Of a stretch of 64,000 nucleotides of DNA, positions 27,310 to 36,074 are shown piece after piece (the stretch's first letter is position 1; every line of letters begins with the position of its first letter). A program made the position numbers and the translations under genes. The stretch spans positions 140,901 through 204,900 of the forward strand of contig NZ_WVIE01000008.1 in assembly GCF_010091945.1 (NCBI RefSeq), read 5' to 3'. Below the pieces are notes generated by a model that was not told the origin of the DNA, searched no databases, and saw only the letters and a program-made list of their open reading frames with translations. This stretch comes from Myxacorys almedinensis A (GTDB lineage: Bacteria; Cyanobacteriota; Cyanobacteriia; Leptolyngbyales; Leptolyngbyaceae).

Positions 27310-27488
27310 AGTTCTCAAGTGGTGTGTTCTCTCTGAGCTTGATAGCGGCGATCGCTGAGCGAGAAATGCGATCGCTTCCCTGGTTCTAAACCGCGATCGC
27401 CCGCTATTGTTGAAGCTCGATCGCTGCTGTGATTAGAGCGATCGCGGGTTTGAAGTACACTTGAACGTGTTGCTTTTCGCTGCAAACA

Positions 27489-28367
27489 ATGCGCCGTGAT
27501 CCACTCTTTTACAAATTGTTTCAACAGTCTCCTGAACTCTTGTTTGACTTGATTGAGACTAAACCGGATAACGCATCTGACTATCGCTTTGACTCAGTTG
27601 CAGTGAAAGAACCAAAATTTGAAATTGATGGAGTGTTCCTACCACCAGAAAATCAGATTGGCGCAGTCTACTTTTGCGAAATTCAAATGCAGAAGGATGA
27701 ACGGCTTTATGAACGACTGCTAGCTGAATCGACATTGTATTTCTACCGCAATCGAGACCGTTTTAATGACTGGCAAGCGGTGATTATTTATCCATCACGG
27801 GGTCTGGAACAAAGCGACCTGTATCCCCATCGCACCTTTCTCGATGGGGAGCAAGTGCATCGGGTGTATTTGGATGAGTTGGGAGAGGTGAGAGACTTGC
27901 CCGTGACGGTTGGTGCGATGGTATTGACAATCGTGAATGAAGCGGAAGCCCCGGAAGCTGCGAGAGATTTGATCGCACGAACTGAGCAAGCGGCGTTAAC
28001 ACCCGAAGAGAAACGCGACATAATAGACATTGTGACCTCGATTCTGGTTTATAAGCTGAAGAACTTAAGTCGATTGGAGATTAGAAGAATGCTGGGATTA
28101 GATTTGACGCAAGAACCACGAGCCATTCGGGAAGCCAAGGAAGAGGGCAGAGAAGAGGTACGCGGACAAGAAGCGATCGCGCTCATTACCCGACAGCTAA
28201 CCCGCCGACTGGGGCAAGAATTATCTGAAGAGATGAAATTGCGCCTCTCTGTTTTACCCTTACCCCTGTTAGAAGATCTCAGCGAAGCTTTACTGGACTT
28301 TACAAGTTTGGTTGATTTGGAAGCTTGGCTAGAGGTACACCCGATGACTGAAAACGATCGTTCATAG
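27489..28367 (+). CDS. Rpn-family PD-(D/E)XK nuclease (DUF2887 type), copy 1
   Basis: A 292-residue protein whose N-terminal half has the Rpn/transposase_31-like nuclease core: RFDSVAVKEPKFEIDGVF, then VYFCEIQMQKDERLYERL (the D...ExQ metal site). The C-terminal 60 residues form the DUF4351-like tail (ALITRQLTRRLGQELSEEM, LEDLSEALLDFTSLVDLEAWL), preceded by a charged coiled stretch rich in E-E-G-R-E-E. E. coli RpnA is a DNA nuclease that promotes RecA-independent recombination. It is closely related to the copy at 37594. It runs divergently from the ABC gene. Confidence 0.85.
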   Translation: MRRDPLFYKLFQQSPELLFDLIETKPDNASDYRFDSVAVKEPKFEIDGVFLPPENQIGAVYFCEIQMQKDERLYERLLAESTLYFYRNRDRFNDWQAVIIYPSRGLEQSDLYPHRTFLDGEQVHRVYLDELGEVRDLPVTVGAMVLTIVNEAEAPEAARDLIARTEQAALTPEEKRDIIDIVTSILVYKLKNLSRLEIRRMLGLDLTQEPRAIREAKEEGREEVRGQEAIALITRQLTRRLGQELSEEMKLRLSVLPLPLLEDLSEALLDFTSLVDLEAWLEVHPMTENDRS

Positions 28368-28384
28368 ACACGACGCTCCTCCTC

Positions 28385-28756
28385 TCATCCACCCACTGTC
28401 GGAATCTTGGCAATGCTGGCGGATTGCAATACTTCAGGAAACTGCTTCCACGGAATGTCGCCTGTAGTGCGATCGAGGTAGAGTTTGCCAAATTGAAGGA
28501 GAGCAGCGGCAGGTTCATCGGTTGGCAAGTTGGTGAATAGATAAGTCGGTTTGTGAGGGGCAGAAAAAGCAACGGCACAGGGTTTGTCGCAAGTCCATAA
28601 ACAACCAACAGGCTGAATTTCAAACTTGTTAGGTTGTTCTGTAGTTAGCGTGTTGAGTTGTTTGAGTAGGCGATCGCCATCGGTGGGTTGATCTTTGGGG
28701 CGATCTTCGGAGGAATGGTGGCAGGATTTGCAAACAAAGAGAGTGGGGTTTGGCAT
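28385..28756 (-). CDS. DUF1636 cysteine-rich metal-binding protein (set 1)
   Basis: A 123-residue soluble protein. Cysteines C9 and C12 (CKSC) and C52, C56, C60 (CLWTCDKPC) resemble a thioredoxin-like [2Fe-2S] ferredoxin, and the family (DUF1636/COG5469) is described as predicted metal-binding. A longer open frame extends upstream, but I start at ATG 28756, 4 bp after the binding-protein stop; the same 4-bp gap recurs in set 2 and in a relic copy. It is the third gene of the receptor operon. A role as ferric-siderophore reductase or iron sensor is a hypothesis. Confidence 0.8.
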   Translation of the reverse strand: MPNPTLFVCKSCHHSSEDRPKDQPTDGDRLLKQLNTLTTEQPNKFEIQPVGCLWTCDKPCAVAFSAPHKPTYLFTNLPTDEPAAALLQFGKLYLDRTTGDIPWKQFPEVLQSASIAKIPTVGG

Positions 28757-28760
28757 GGGA

Positions 28761-29828
28761 TTAGGGTGTGTTGACGAGGTATTTTTCCAGGTCATCCAAA
28801 ACAGCATCCGCAGCCAGCAAATTCCCCCCAACCCATGTGAAGCCATCAACAAAATAAACCTGTCTTTGTTGAGCAAGTTTGAGCTTTTTCCAAAGAGGTT
28901 TCTGTTGCAGCTTTTCAAAGGCTTCCTTATCTCCATTAGAAAACCCCAAAAAGAAGAAAACATCGCCATCGACCTCTTCTAATTTTTCCTCAGAAATATT
29001 GTAAATTCCACCATTGCGTGTAATCACATTCTGTGGGTTGGGGCGTTGTAGCCCAATGTCATCAAGAATGGTACCAATGAATGAGTTCTTTGCATAGGTA
29101 AACATAAGGTTGGAGCCACCACCAACAGAAATAGTTTTACCTTTGTAGCGATCGCCCAAAGCTATCTTCAGTTTTTCGATCCGTTGGTAATAATGATTCA
29201 AAGCTTGTTGCGCTGCTGCTTCTTTCTTTAATACTTTAGCAATGAAGTTAAAATTTTCTTTCCAATTTGGCGTAATGTAGCTCGATGACACCACTACTGT
29301 AGGACTGATTTGAGAAAGCAAGGGATAAATTGTGCTGGCTTGATCCCACGCTAAGATTAAATCGGGCTTGAGTTGTAATAGTTTTTCTAGGTTAGGTGAT
29401 CGAGTTCTACCTATATGTTCTATTCCTACTGTTTTATTACCTAAAAAAGTCTTGTTACTTAAATATTTTGCTGTCAATTCTTCCTGTTCTACTCCTAGTT
29501 GAGACGTGCTACCAATTGGCTTAATATCTAGGGCAAACAAATGACCTAGAAAAGGACTCTGAACTGTAACAATTCTTTTGGGATTATTGGAGATGCAGCT
29601 TTTTCCCATTGCATGTTCCACTATTTGGCAATCGACTTGAGATGTTTTGGGTGTGAAAGTTTTATGAATGGTCATACTATGACATCCTAAGATCGTCGTA
29701 GTTATAAGTAGTGATAGCAAGAGCAGCTTTACCTTCCTCAATCTACCCTTGCTAAAGACAAGAACTGGAGAAGCTTCAGAATTTTCTTCTTGCTCAGGAA
29801 ATGGTTGAAATGGGTTCAGAATTGCCAT
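28761..29828 (-). CDS. Ferric-siderophore-binding lipoprotein (FecB/FhuD-like, set 1)
   Basis: A 355-residue type III periplasmic binding protein. An N-terminal basic region and hydrophobic segment (KLLLLSLLITTTILGC) end in a lipobox cysteine, preceded by an unusual 30-residue cytoplasmic extension. The binding fold shows RIVTVQSPFLGHLFAL and the KPDLILAWDQASTIYPLLSQISPTVVV segment, with the end FTWVGGNLLAADAVLDDLEKYL. It would receive the iron complex after the TonB receptor. The start overlaps the receptor stop by 13 bp, showing an operon. Confidence 0.88.
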   Translation of the reverse strand: MAILNPFQPFPEQEENSEASPVLVFSKGRLRKVKLLLLSLLITTTILGCHSMTIHKTFTPKTSQVDCQIVEHAMGKSCISNNPKRIVTVQSPFLGHLFALDIKPIGSTSQLGVEQEELTAKYLSNKTFLGNKTVGIEHIGRTRSPNLEKLLQLKPDLILAWDQASTIYPLLSQISPTVVVSSSYITPNWKENFNFIAKVLKKEAAAQQALNHYYQRIEKLKIALGDRYKGKTISVGGGSNLMFTYAKNSFIGTILDDIGLQRPNPQNVITRNGGIYNISEEKLEEVDGDVFFFLGFSNGDKEAFEKLQQKPLWKKLKLAQQRQVYFVDGFTWVGGNLLAADAVLDDLEKYLVNTP

Positions 29829-32479
29829 GAAATGGTGCCTTGCACTGTGAAGGGTTCTCCAGGGAAAACGCGCAACCGACTGAAGGAAGTTTCAAAGTAA
29901 TCTATATTAAACAGATTTCTGAAATTGAGTCCGACGCGAAACCGATTGCGGTTGTAGAAAATGGCGGCATCCGTTCGCAGATAGCTGGGAAGTTGAAAGC
30001 TATTAATCAAATCACCCTGGCGCTCTCCCACAAAAAATAAGCCTGCGCCAACGCCAAAGCCTTGCCAGGGACCCTGCTGAATTTCATAGCTTGTCCACAG
30101 GTTAAAGGAATTTTCAGGAACGTTGTTCAATAGATTGCCTACGGTCAGCGTGTTGTCTCTGGTGATTTCAGCATTGGTGTAGGCATAGCCTGCAATAATG
30201 TTCCATCCGGGTAGGATCTCACCTTGAACGCTAAGTTCAACACCGCGACTGCGCTGCTCTCCCGTCTGAATTGAAAAACCAGGGGGTACGCCGGGTCGAT
30301 TGTCCGCCGTCAACACATTGGAGCGGGTTAAATCATACAAAGCAAGAGTCGCTGAAAGCCGATCATTCAAATCAGCTTTCACTCCCACTTCGTACTGAGT
30401 ACCGCGCTCTGGTTGAAAAACGCTACCATCAAAGGCGGTGCCAGTAGCCGGAGTAAATGAGCCACTGTAGCTGGCATAGAAGGAAATAGGTTCAATAGGC
30501 TGATAGACAATGCCGACACGCGGACTGAAGGCATCTCCTGATTGACTAGTTCTGGTATCTGTTACAAAACTTCGACTAGTTTGCTCAAATAGATCAAACC
30601 GTCCACCCAGTAATAACTTCAGATTCTCTGCCAGCGTCACCTGATTTTGAACATAAATCCCCAGCGTGTCTATTAAATTATTTTGAACAAAACTGGGAGT
30701 AAGGGATCCAGCAGGTCTCCCATACACAGGGCTGAACAGATCTAGAGGTGCAGCAGATCCACTCAAAACATTGAACCTGGCATCTAATCTACCCAGATCA
30801 ACTCCAAAGACCAACTGATGGTCAATTGAACCCGTTGAAAATCTGCCAGTCAAATTGATGTTTAGGTCATAGACATCTGTATTATTATCACTAGTGAAAT
30901 TATTACGATTCAAGGTTCGATTATCAGAAGCAAGACTAGCGCCAAGATAAAATCTGTCTGTAGTTGCAATACTTAAGGTTCTCCACTGAAATGCATTTTG
31001 TAACGACCAGTTGTCGCTGAACTGATGCTCCAGCCGATAGCCCACTCTCCCAAGCGTGCTATTGACAGCACTATCAGGCTCTGAAGTCAGACGGTTACGA
31101 GGTATGCGACCATTAGGATTAGGTAACACCGTACCGACCGCTGGTAGACCAAAGTCTAAGATATTACTTCTGTCTGTATACTCACCTTCCACAGTCAAGC
31201 GGGTTTGCTCCCCAATTGCCAAACTCACGACAGGTGCAATAGAGAATTGACGACTTTCAAAAAAATCGATGAAACTCCTTCTATCCCGGTAGTCTGCATT
31301 CAATCGATACAAAACTGTTCTAGAGTCGTTTAAAGGTCCAGATAGATCAATAGCCCCCCGATAGAAGTCGTAGTTGCCAATGGTGGCATCAAGAGCATAG
31401 AAGGGATCGCGCAGCGGTTGCTTTGTCACCAAGTTGATGGTTCCACCTGGATTAGCTCTACCGTAAAGAACGGAAGCCGGACCTAAGAGAACTTCGATTC
31501 TCTCGATGTCAGGAGCGATCTCTGTAAACACATCTCCAGTCTCTCTAATCCCATTCCTGAGAAAATTATTGCCCTGGCGAGCATTGGTAACAAAACCTCG
31601 AATAATAAAATCGTTAGCATTAATTCTTGAAGGACCCCCTGGAGCTACCCCACTTACGTTTCTGAGGGCTTCATTCAGGTTGGTGACGTTTTGATCCCGT
31701 AATACCTCCTGGGGGATGACCTGAATTGACTGGGGAATGTCGCGTAGGGGGGTGTCGGTGCGGGTTCCTACACTGGTGTTCGGGACACGGTAGCCATCCC
31801 GTTCCCCCGTCACCACAATTTCCTCATCCGGTTCATCGGCTTCCGGGTTAAGGCTGTATGCCAGTCCTCCAGCCTTCAGCGTCACCTCCGTCTGCGGCAG
31901 CGCATTATTTCCCGCCACACTGACGCGAATATTGCCCGCCTGCTGCTCCACCCGCACATTCGCCACATCTGCCGTCGGGTTATCCGTCACAAACGGTTGT
32001 CCCTGGGGCAACGCCAGCACCGCATTGGGAATCTCCGCAATCAGGCTATTTCCTTCCGTGCGAAACTTCGTAGCATCAATCGTCAGCGGTTTGCCCTCCG
32101 CCGTCTCCAGCACGATATCGAGTCCGGTTTCGGTGCGATCGAGTTTCACCCCTGTCACCTGCACCTGTGCCGCTTCCATCTGGGCAACCCAGTCTTTGAC
32201 GGTCGTGGCAGGACGATGTTGTTGTTTGAGGTCACGAACGCGAGAGATAGTTGGCTGTGCCCTAGACGTTGATCCCCCTAAATCCCCCTTCAAAAGGGGG
32301 ACTTTGAGCGCGGGTTCGGTTCCCCCTTTTTCTCTAGCGTCAGCGGCGCGTAGCGCGGGGGCTAGGGGGGATCTCCGTGAAGCTAGGGGCGATCGCTCCT
32401 CTGCCCCTGACGGCAACGCCAACCCCACGATCGCCGATACACTCAACAGCAACGCCACCGAATAAGAATTCCGCTTCAT
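29816..32479 (-). CDS. AMIN-domain TonB-dependent siderophore receptor (set 1)
   Basis: An outer-membrane receptor of about 887 residues. In order: signal peptide (MKRNSYSVALLLSVSAIVGLA), a low-complexity linker, an AMIN domain (VTGVKLDRTETGLDIVLET; periplasmic, peptidoglycan-associated), a TonB-box-like EEIVVTGER, a plug (DIPQSIQVIPQEVLRDQNV) and a 22-strand barrel ending in ISWQF. The linker at residues about 41-75 (counted from the open frame at 32494) is encoded by a 105-bp dispersed repeat that keeps the frame. The start is ATG 32479. Its N-terminal part is nearly identical to the set-2 receptor, while the barrel has diverged, suggesting different siderophore ligands. Confidence 0.93.
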   Translation of the reverse strand: MKRNSYSVALLLSVSAIVGLALPSGAEERSPLASRRSPLAPALRAADAREKGGTEPALKVPLLKGDLGGSTSRAQPTISRVRDLKQQHRPATTVKDWVAQMEAAQVQVTGVKLDRTETGLDIVLETAEGKPLTIDATKFRTEGNSLIAEIPNAVLALPQGQPFVTDNPTADVANVRVEQQAGNIRVSVAGNNALPQTEVTLKAGGLAYSLNPEADEPDEEIVVTGERDGYRVPNTSVGTRTDTPLRDIPQSIQVIPQEVLRDQNVTNLNEALRNVSGVAPGGPSRINANDFIIRGFVTNARQGNNFLRNGIRETGDVFTEIAPDIERIEVLLGPASVLYGRANPGGTINLVTKQPLRDPFYALDATIGNYDFYRGAIDLSGPLNDSRTVLYRLNADYRDRRSFIDFFESRQFSIAPVVSLAIGEQTRLTVEGEYTDRSNILDFGLPAVGTVLPNPNGRIPRNRLTSEPDSAVNSTLGRVGYRLEHQFSDNWSLQNAFQWRTLSIATTDRFYLGASLASDNRTLNRNNFTSDNNTDVYDLNINLTGRFSTGSIDHQLVFGVDLGRLDARFNVLSGSAAPLDLFSPVYGRPAGSLTPSFVQNNLIDTLGIYVQNQVTLAENLKLLLGGRFDLFEQTSRSFVTDTRTSQSGDAFSPRVGIVYQPIEPISFYASYSGSFTPATGTAFDGSVFQPERGTQYEVGVKADLNDRLSATLALYDLTRSNVLTADNRPGVPPGFSIQTGEQRSRGVELSVQGEILPGWNIIAGYAYTNAEITRDNTLTVGNLLNNVPENSFNLWTSYEIQQGPWQGFGVGAGLFFVGERQGDLINSFQLPSYLRTDAAIFYNRNRFRVGLNFRNLFNIDYFETSFSRLRVFPGEPFTVQGTISWQF
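32271..32375 (-). repeat. GATCCCCCTAAAT repeat inserted in frame within the receptor gene
   Basis: A 105-bp copy of the dispersed C/G-run repeat (GATCCCCCTAAATCCCCC at one end, GCTAGGGGGGATCTC at the other). Other copies flank the DUF559 gene at 41 kb. 105 bp equals 35 codons without a stop. The set-2 receptor lacks it. Confidence 0.85.
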
Positions 32480-32584
32480 TCGTCTCACATCCAATCTAGA
32501 AAAACTCGCAATAGGAGGACTATAGCGAAGGAGTAGCGATTGGCATAGAGGGGATGGTGGGTGAGCGGGAACTAGTTTGGTGGG

Positions 32585-33571
32585 TCAACAGGAACGATAT
32601 TGCATCAGATACTCGCGGGGCGAGAAACCAAACTTTTTGCGAAACGAGGCAGCAAAATACTGGCGATCGCTCAAGCCCACTGCCGTCATCACCTCTGATA
32701 CAGATAGGTGTCCCTGTTCCAGCAGATGTCGCGCTTGCTCCAGACGATACTGGTGCAGATACACAAAAACCGGGGTGCCAAATACCTGCTTAAACCCACG
32801 CTTGAGCGTATATTCATTCAATTTCGCCTGTCGTGCCAGTTCGGGCAGCGATGGAGGTGCCTGCACATCCAGCAGCAGCAACGTTTTGGCGTAGTGAATC
32901 CGCTCCAGCGTCCCTGCATTGAGAGATTTAACGGCTCGTTGTCCCGTTTGAATTTCGCTTTCCTGCTCCAGCACCAAACTCATCAACTCCAGCGCCTTCC
33001 CCTCCAAATACAACCGCTTCAATACGCCCTGATGCCCACAGCGCACAATCTGCCACAAAATGCTTTCCATGCCTGGAGTCAGCTTCGCCACACGAGTATA
33101 AATCTCCTGAGACACGGGACGAATTAAATGCTGCAAGGATGAGGGAAGTTGCCCGGACCTATTACTCACAAAGCCCTGCAAAGCTTCCGGTTGTAGATAT
33201 ATTTGAACTTCCAGTGCCTGCTGTTCGGGAGCATCACGAATTTCTCGCGGCGCTGACCCACTGCCGTAGAGGGCATATTCTTTATCCCCTACCATCGTGT
33301 GTGTGTCGATGTGTTGTCCCAGCAGATGGAAGTGATACTCCAGCCAGCCAGGATCTTCAGAATACTGCACTCGATGGTGCTGATAGATGCGTCCCTGAAA
33401 GATTTCAATTCCCAATCCCGATCGCAGTTGAATCACGCGAGTCACTCCCTGCCCCAAGGTGGCAGGATACGCATAGGTCACATCCAGCGGATCGTTGGGG
33501 TCTGCCTGAGCAGTGGCTTCCACCTCCTGGCAGAGATCATTGAATGCTTGCTCCGAAATCGTCATGGTCAT
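32585..33571 (-). CDS. AraC/PchR-type transcription regulator (set 1)
   Basis: A 328-residue regulator. The N-terminal 220 residues are a ligand-sensing region of the type found in siderophore regulators such as PchR, and residues about 228-328 form the double helix-turn-helix of AraC (LPELARQAKLNEYTLKRGFKQVFG, VSEVMTAVGLSDRQYFAASFRKKFGFSPREY). Such proteins activate receptor genes when the cognate iron-siderophore is present. It lies 105 bp upstream of the receptor on the same strand and may be cotranscribed. The start may be ATG 33571 or ATG 33565. Confidence 0.9.
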   Translation of the reverse strand: MTMTISEQAFNDLCQEVEATAQADPNDPLDVTYAYPATLGQGVTRVIQLRSGLGIEIFQGRIYQHHRVQYSEDPGWLEYHFHLLGQHIDTHTMVGDKEYALYGSGSAPREIRDAPEQQALEVQIYLQPEALQGFVSNRSGQLPSSLQHLIRPVSQEIYTRVAKLTPGMESILWQIVRCGHQGVLKRLYLEGKALELMSLVLEQESEIQTGQRAVKSLNAGTLERIHYAKTLLLLDVQAPPSLPELARQAKLNEYTLKRGFKQVFGTPVFVYLHQYRLEQARHLLEQGHLSVSEVMTAVGLSDRQYFAASFRKKFGFSPREYLMQYRSC

Positions 33572-33669
33572 AACGCTAATGTCCAGAGGAATAGATTACT
33601 GCGAATAATTGCATTAACAAGCTAATAAGTTAATATCACTTCGCGCAGGGCAATCTCTCGGCTATACCC

Positions 33670-33795
33670 TTACGCCAGCCAAGTCGGTTGAGGCATCCGC
33701 ACATTGTCTGGATCATCCGGATTAGGATATTCAATCAAGTGCGATCGTTCTTCCTTCCACTCTGCCCAATCCCGCTCAGATACCGAAATGGTCAT
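33670..33795 (-). pseudogene. AraC/PchR-type regulator, N-terminal relic
   Basis: 41 codons starting MTISVSERDWAEW and ending after MPQPTWLA. The start resembles the intact regulators (MTMTISEQAF, MISISELDL) and the 'xYPxxDPxD' region follows at the expected distance. A Fur-like palindrome lies just upstream, as at intact copies. The rest of the gene is missing. The assignment rests on a short stretch. Confidence 0.4.
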
Positions 33796-33813
33796 AATGC
33801 TCTGAATTTTTAC

Positions 33814-33828
33814 TGAGAATAGTTCTTA
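33814..33828. promoter_or_regulatory. Possible Fur-box relic
   Basis: TGAGAATAGTTCTTA matches the 7-1-7 Fur pattern TGATAAT-N-ATTATCA at 10 of 14 positions. It is located 19 bp upstream of the AraC relic. Confidence 0.3.
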
Positions 33829-33974
33829 TTAAAACTTCCCAAAGCATACCATAAGTCTCGGTTTTGCAAATGGCTTAAGGATTCGCGATCGCCGCTGCTG
33901 AGGGAGTGCGATCGTGATTTCGCGATCGGCATAGTGTAGAGCGGTCGCTACTCAGTTTTTGGTTAAACAAATCG

Positions 33975-34208
33975 TTGAATGGTTTCGGTAGGTCATTCAA
34001 AGTGCAGCAGTTTTTATCTCAAATTACGGTGATTGGCATTGATGAAACTGTAAAAAATTATACGATCGCGCTGCGTAAGAAGTATCGATTAAAGTTACCT
34101 GATGCAATGGTTTGTGCCTCAGCTTTGTCAACAAATTCGGTGCTGTTGAGTAATGATACACAGTTGAGTAGAGTGACTGAAATTACTGTTGATACGGTTC
34201 AGATATAG
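33975..34208 (+). pseudogene. PIN-domain (VapC-type) toxin, C-terminal relic
   Basis: The frame encodes the second half of a PIN domain: VIGIDETVKNYTIALRKKYRLKLPDAMVCASALSTNSVLLSNDTQL, with the conserved L-P-D-A and later ND acid pair. The N-terminal part with the first catalytic aspartate is absent, and the first 12 codons do not match. No antitoxin precedes it. Confidence 0.6.
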
Positions 34209-34247
34209 TCTGCAACTTACTTCGCGATCGCGCTTACAATTTGCACT

Positions 34248-34366
34248 CGATAGGGTTTGCCATAGCGCAGTAGCCGCCAGAGGGGTGGATAGGTGCGAGC
34301 AGAGTTTTGTTTCATAGTTCTCAAGTGGTGTGTTCTCTCTGAGCTTGATAGCGGCGATCGCTGAGC
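34248..34366 (-). pseudogene. 5' fragment and leader of an exporter-fold ABC gene
   Basis: 119 bp aligned without gaps to 27242-27360, that is the leader plus the first codons of the set-1 ABC gene (start codon equivalent at 34315). Only a few substitutions are present. The rest of the gene is missing. This is a relic of a further copy of the transporter and its promoter. Confidence 0.8.
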
Positions 34367-34437
34367 ATCGATTTGCAGAGCTATACAATAGTAAGAATCA
34401 CCCAGTTTGATAGTGTCAATGTTGGAGGGGCAGACCG

Positions 34438-34638
34438 ATGAAAACTAATATTGAAATTGATCCGACGTTGATCCAAGAAGCGTTGACTTTGGGCGAACAT
34501 CAAACAGAGAAGATAGTTATTGAAGCAGCTTTGCAGGAGTATATTCAGCGGCGTAAACAATTGAAAGTTTTGGAACTTTTTGGCACGATCGACTACGATC
34601 CAGACCATGACTATAAGCAACAACGGCGGCAAGCATGA
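34438..34638 (+). CDS. VapB-like antitoxin (orphaned)
   Basis: A 66-residue protein with the ribbon-helix-helix pattern of VapB antitoxins: MKTNIEIDPTLIQEALTLG, then KIVIEAALQEYIQRRKQ. GGAGGGG precedes the ATG. The stop overlaps (ATGA) the start of a vapC that has lost its middle, so the antitoxin probably has no functional partner at this site. It could still buffer other PIN toxins. Confidence 0.75.
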   Translation: MKTNIEIDPTLIQEALTLGEHQTEKIVIEAALQEYIQRRKQLKVLELFGTIDYDPDHDYKQQRRQA

Positions 34639-34803
34639 AGGTTGTTGTTGATACTTCTGTCTGGTCGTTAGCTCTGCGACGAAATCGAATCCTGGAGGAG
34701 TCACCCCAAATTCTGAGATCACCGTCGTGGTTACGGCATTTTGACGACAGATGGTGACTTTGTGCTGTTTGGTGAACATCTTCCAATTACTTTGTGGCAA
34801 TAA
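34635..34803 (+). pseudogene. VapC toxin with internal deletion
   Basis: It starts MKVVVDTSVWSLALRRNR, the N-terminal PIN motif with the first aspartate, and then loses similarity. About 90 bp later, in another frame, the C-terminal PIN piece GYGILTTDGDFVLFGEHLPITLWQ follows, ending at TAA 34801-34803. The central 70-80 residues with the middle acidic residues are gone. The remaining open frame from the start stops at 34757. Confidence 0.75.
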
Positions 34804-34811
34804 TCTTTGCA

Positions 34812-35042
34812 TCATTTGCATAGCCCGATCGCCCATATCGTCTGCTTTGCTATAGCAACGGCACAGGGTTTGTCGCAGGTCCACAGGCAACCGACGGGCT
34901 GAGTTTCAAATTTGTTAGGTTGCTCTGTAGTTAGAGTGTTGAGATGTTCGAGTAGGCGGGTGCTATTAGTGGGTTGTTCTTTGGGGCGATCTTCGGAGGA
35001 ATGGTGGCAGGATTGGCAGACGAAAAGAATATGGCTCGGCAT
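34812..35042 (-). pseudogene. DUF1636 protein, C-terminally truncated relic
   Basis: It begins MPSHILFVCQSCHHSSEDRP and follows the intact DUF1636 proteins through CLWTCDKPCAVA, where similarity stops near 34855. The last 60 residues are replaced by unrelated sequence (IAKQTIWAIGLCK). All five cysteines remain. The frame is open, so a 76-residue product is possible. Confidence 0.7.
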
Positions 35043-35102
35043 GAGTTCAGCATTTTAACGCTAATAATGGGTGTGTTTTAGAGAATCTGGACGATCGCCG
35101 TG

Positions 35103-35135
35103 ACCTCTAGACGGACTTTTTCGAGCGATCGACGG
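35103..35135 (+). promoter_or_regulatory. Relic of the AACGCTAGACGG-type direct repeat operator
   Basis: ACCTCTAGACGG (35103-35114) and AGCGATCGACGG (35124-35135), each followed by AC, resemble the repeat pair upstream of the set-2 receptor, with 21-bp spacing and the same orientation relative to minus-strand genes. It lies upstream of the truncated DUF1636 copy. Confidence 0.35.
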
Positions 35136-35188
35136 ACGTTCTTTACTGCCTTCCTCCTCTCCAGCCTTGCGGGGTCAGATAAAATAAG

Positions 35189-35293
35189 AAAGTATTCGTT
35201 GCTAAAGGTTTGATTACCCTATCTGATGACTTTGACGAGCCGTTGGAAGATTTTAAGGAACCACATGGAATGAGGCAGTTTTTGGGTACTTAG
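35189..35293 (+). pseudogene. DUF2281-type antitoxin, C-terminal relic
   Basis: Encodes AKGLITLSDDFDEPLEDFKE, the ending typical of DUF2281 antitoxins (M-S-x-D-F-D-x-P-L-x-D-F-K-E), then a non-family tail GMRQFLGT and TAG. No N-terminal portion or partner PIN toxin follows; the next gene pair belongs to another family. Confidence 0.5.
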
Positions 35294-35304
35294 TAGGAGA
35301 GATT

Positions 35305-35556
35305 ATGATAGTCACGATCGATATTCCAGATAGGATTGCTCAGTCTGCTGAGTTGACTCAGGCTGAGTTACTGCGTGAGATCGCGGTTTTGTTATTTCAA
35401 CAAGAACGGATAACGTTGGGCAAAGCGGCACAAATTGCCAAAATGCACCCGTTTGAGTTGCAAAAATTGTTGGCGAGTCGAAAAATCCCGATTCATTACG
35501 GGTTAGAGGAGTATGAGGCAGATGTTGCAAGTTTGCGTCAGCATGGTTGGCGATGA
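35305..35556 (+). CDS. UPF0175-family antitoxin
   Basis: An 83-residue protein with a UPF0175 fold: IDIPDRIAQSAELTQAELLREIAVLLFQQERITLGKAAQIA, i.e. a small helix-turn-helix style DNA-binding module, ending HYGLEEYEADVASL. Paired with a DUF3368 toxin whose ATG overlaps its TGA. AGGAGAG precedes the start. Confidence 0.85.
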   Translation: MIVTIDIPDRIAQSAELTQAELLREIAVLLFQQERITLGKAAQIAKMHPFELQKLLASRKIPIHYGLEEYEADVASLRQHGWR

Positions 35557-36038
35557 TCATTGTCAGCAATACTTCTCCAATTAGTAATTTGTTGATTGTG
35601 GGACAGTTAGAACTGCTTCAGCACATTTATCAGCAAGTAGTGATTCCACCGACGGTCGATCAGGAAGTTCGTGCCCTGCAAACCTTTGGCATTGATCTGA
35701 CCATTTACATATCGGCAACCTGGATATCTGTGCAAATACCAACCGATGTTTTGTTGATTGATACTCTGAAAAATGAGCTAGATGATGGTGAAGCAGAAGC
35801 GATCGCGCTGGCGCTGCAACTGAAAGCGGATCGGTTGTTGATTGATGAGCGGTTAGGGCGTTTAGTTGCTACGCAACATGGGTTAAACATTACAGGCATT
35901 TTAGGGATCTTAAGAACGGCTAAGGTGCTGGGGCTAATCTCAAGGGTGAAGCCAATTTTGGATGATTTAGTGCAGCAAGCTGGATTTTGGGTTGATCAAG
36001 CTTTGTATGAGCAAATGTTAAAAGATGTTGGTGAATAA
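35553..36038 (+). CDS. DUF3368 PIN-like toxin
   Basis: A 161-residue PIN-like ribonuclease: IIVSNTSPISNLLIVGQLELL at the start (first acidic position replaced by SNTS as in the family), LDDGEAEAIALALQLKADRLLIDERLGRLVA in the middle, and a C-terminal ILGILRTAKVLGLI. Together with UPF0175 it forms a known type II toxin-antitoxin pair. I use ATG 35553, overlapping the antitoxin stop by 4 bp, for translational coupling. Confidence 0.85.
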   Translation: MIIVSNTSPISNLLIVGQLELLQHIYQQVVIPPTVDQEVRALQTFGIDLTIYISATWISVQIPTDVLLIDTLKNELDDGEAEAIALALQLKADRLLIDERLGRLVATQHGLNITGILGILRTAKVLGLISRVKPILDDLVQQAGFWVDQALYEQMLKDVGE

Positions 36039-36074
36039 CCGCGATCGCTAACCTCTCGCCTTCTCCCCCATCCC

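Noticed and set aside
31932..32465. 177-codon plus-strand frame opposite the receptor N-terminus (and a similar one at 43757)
   Set aside because: Both are shadows of the AMIN-region coding strand; their likeness to each other reflects similarity of the receptor genes.
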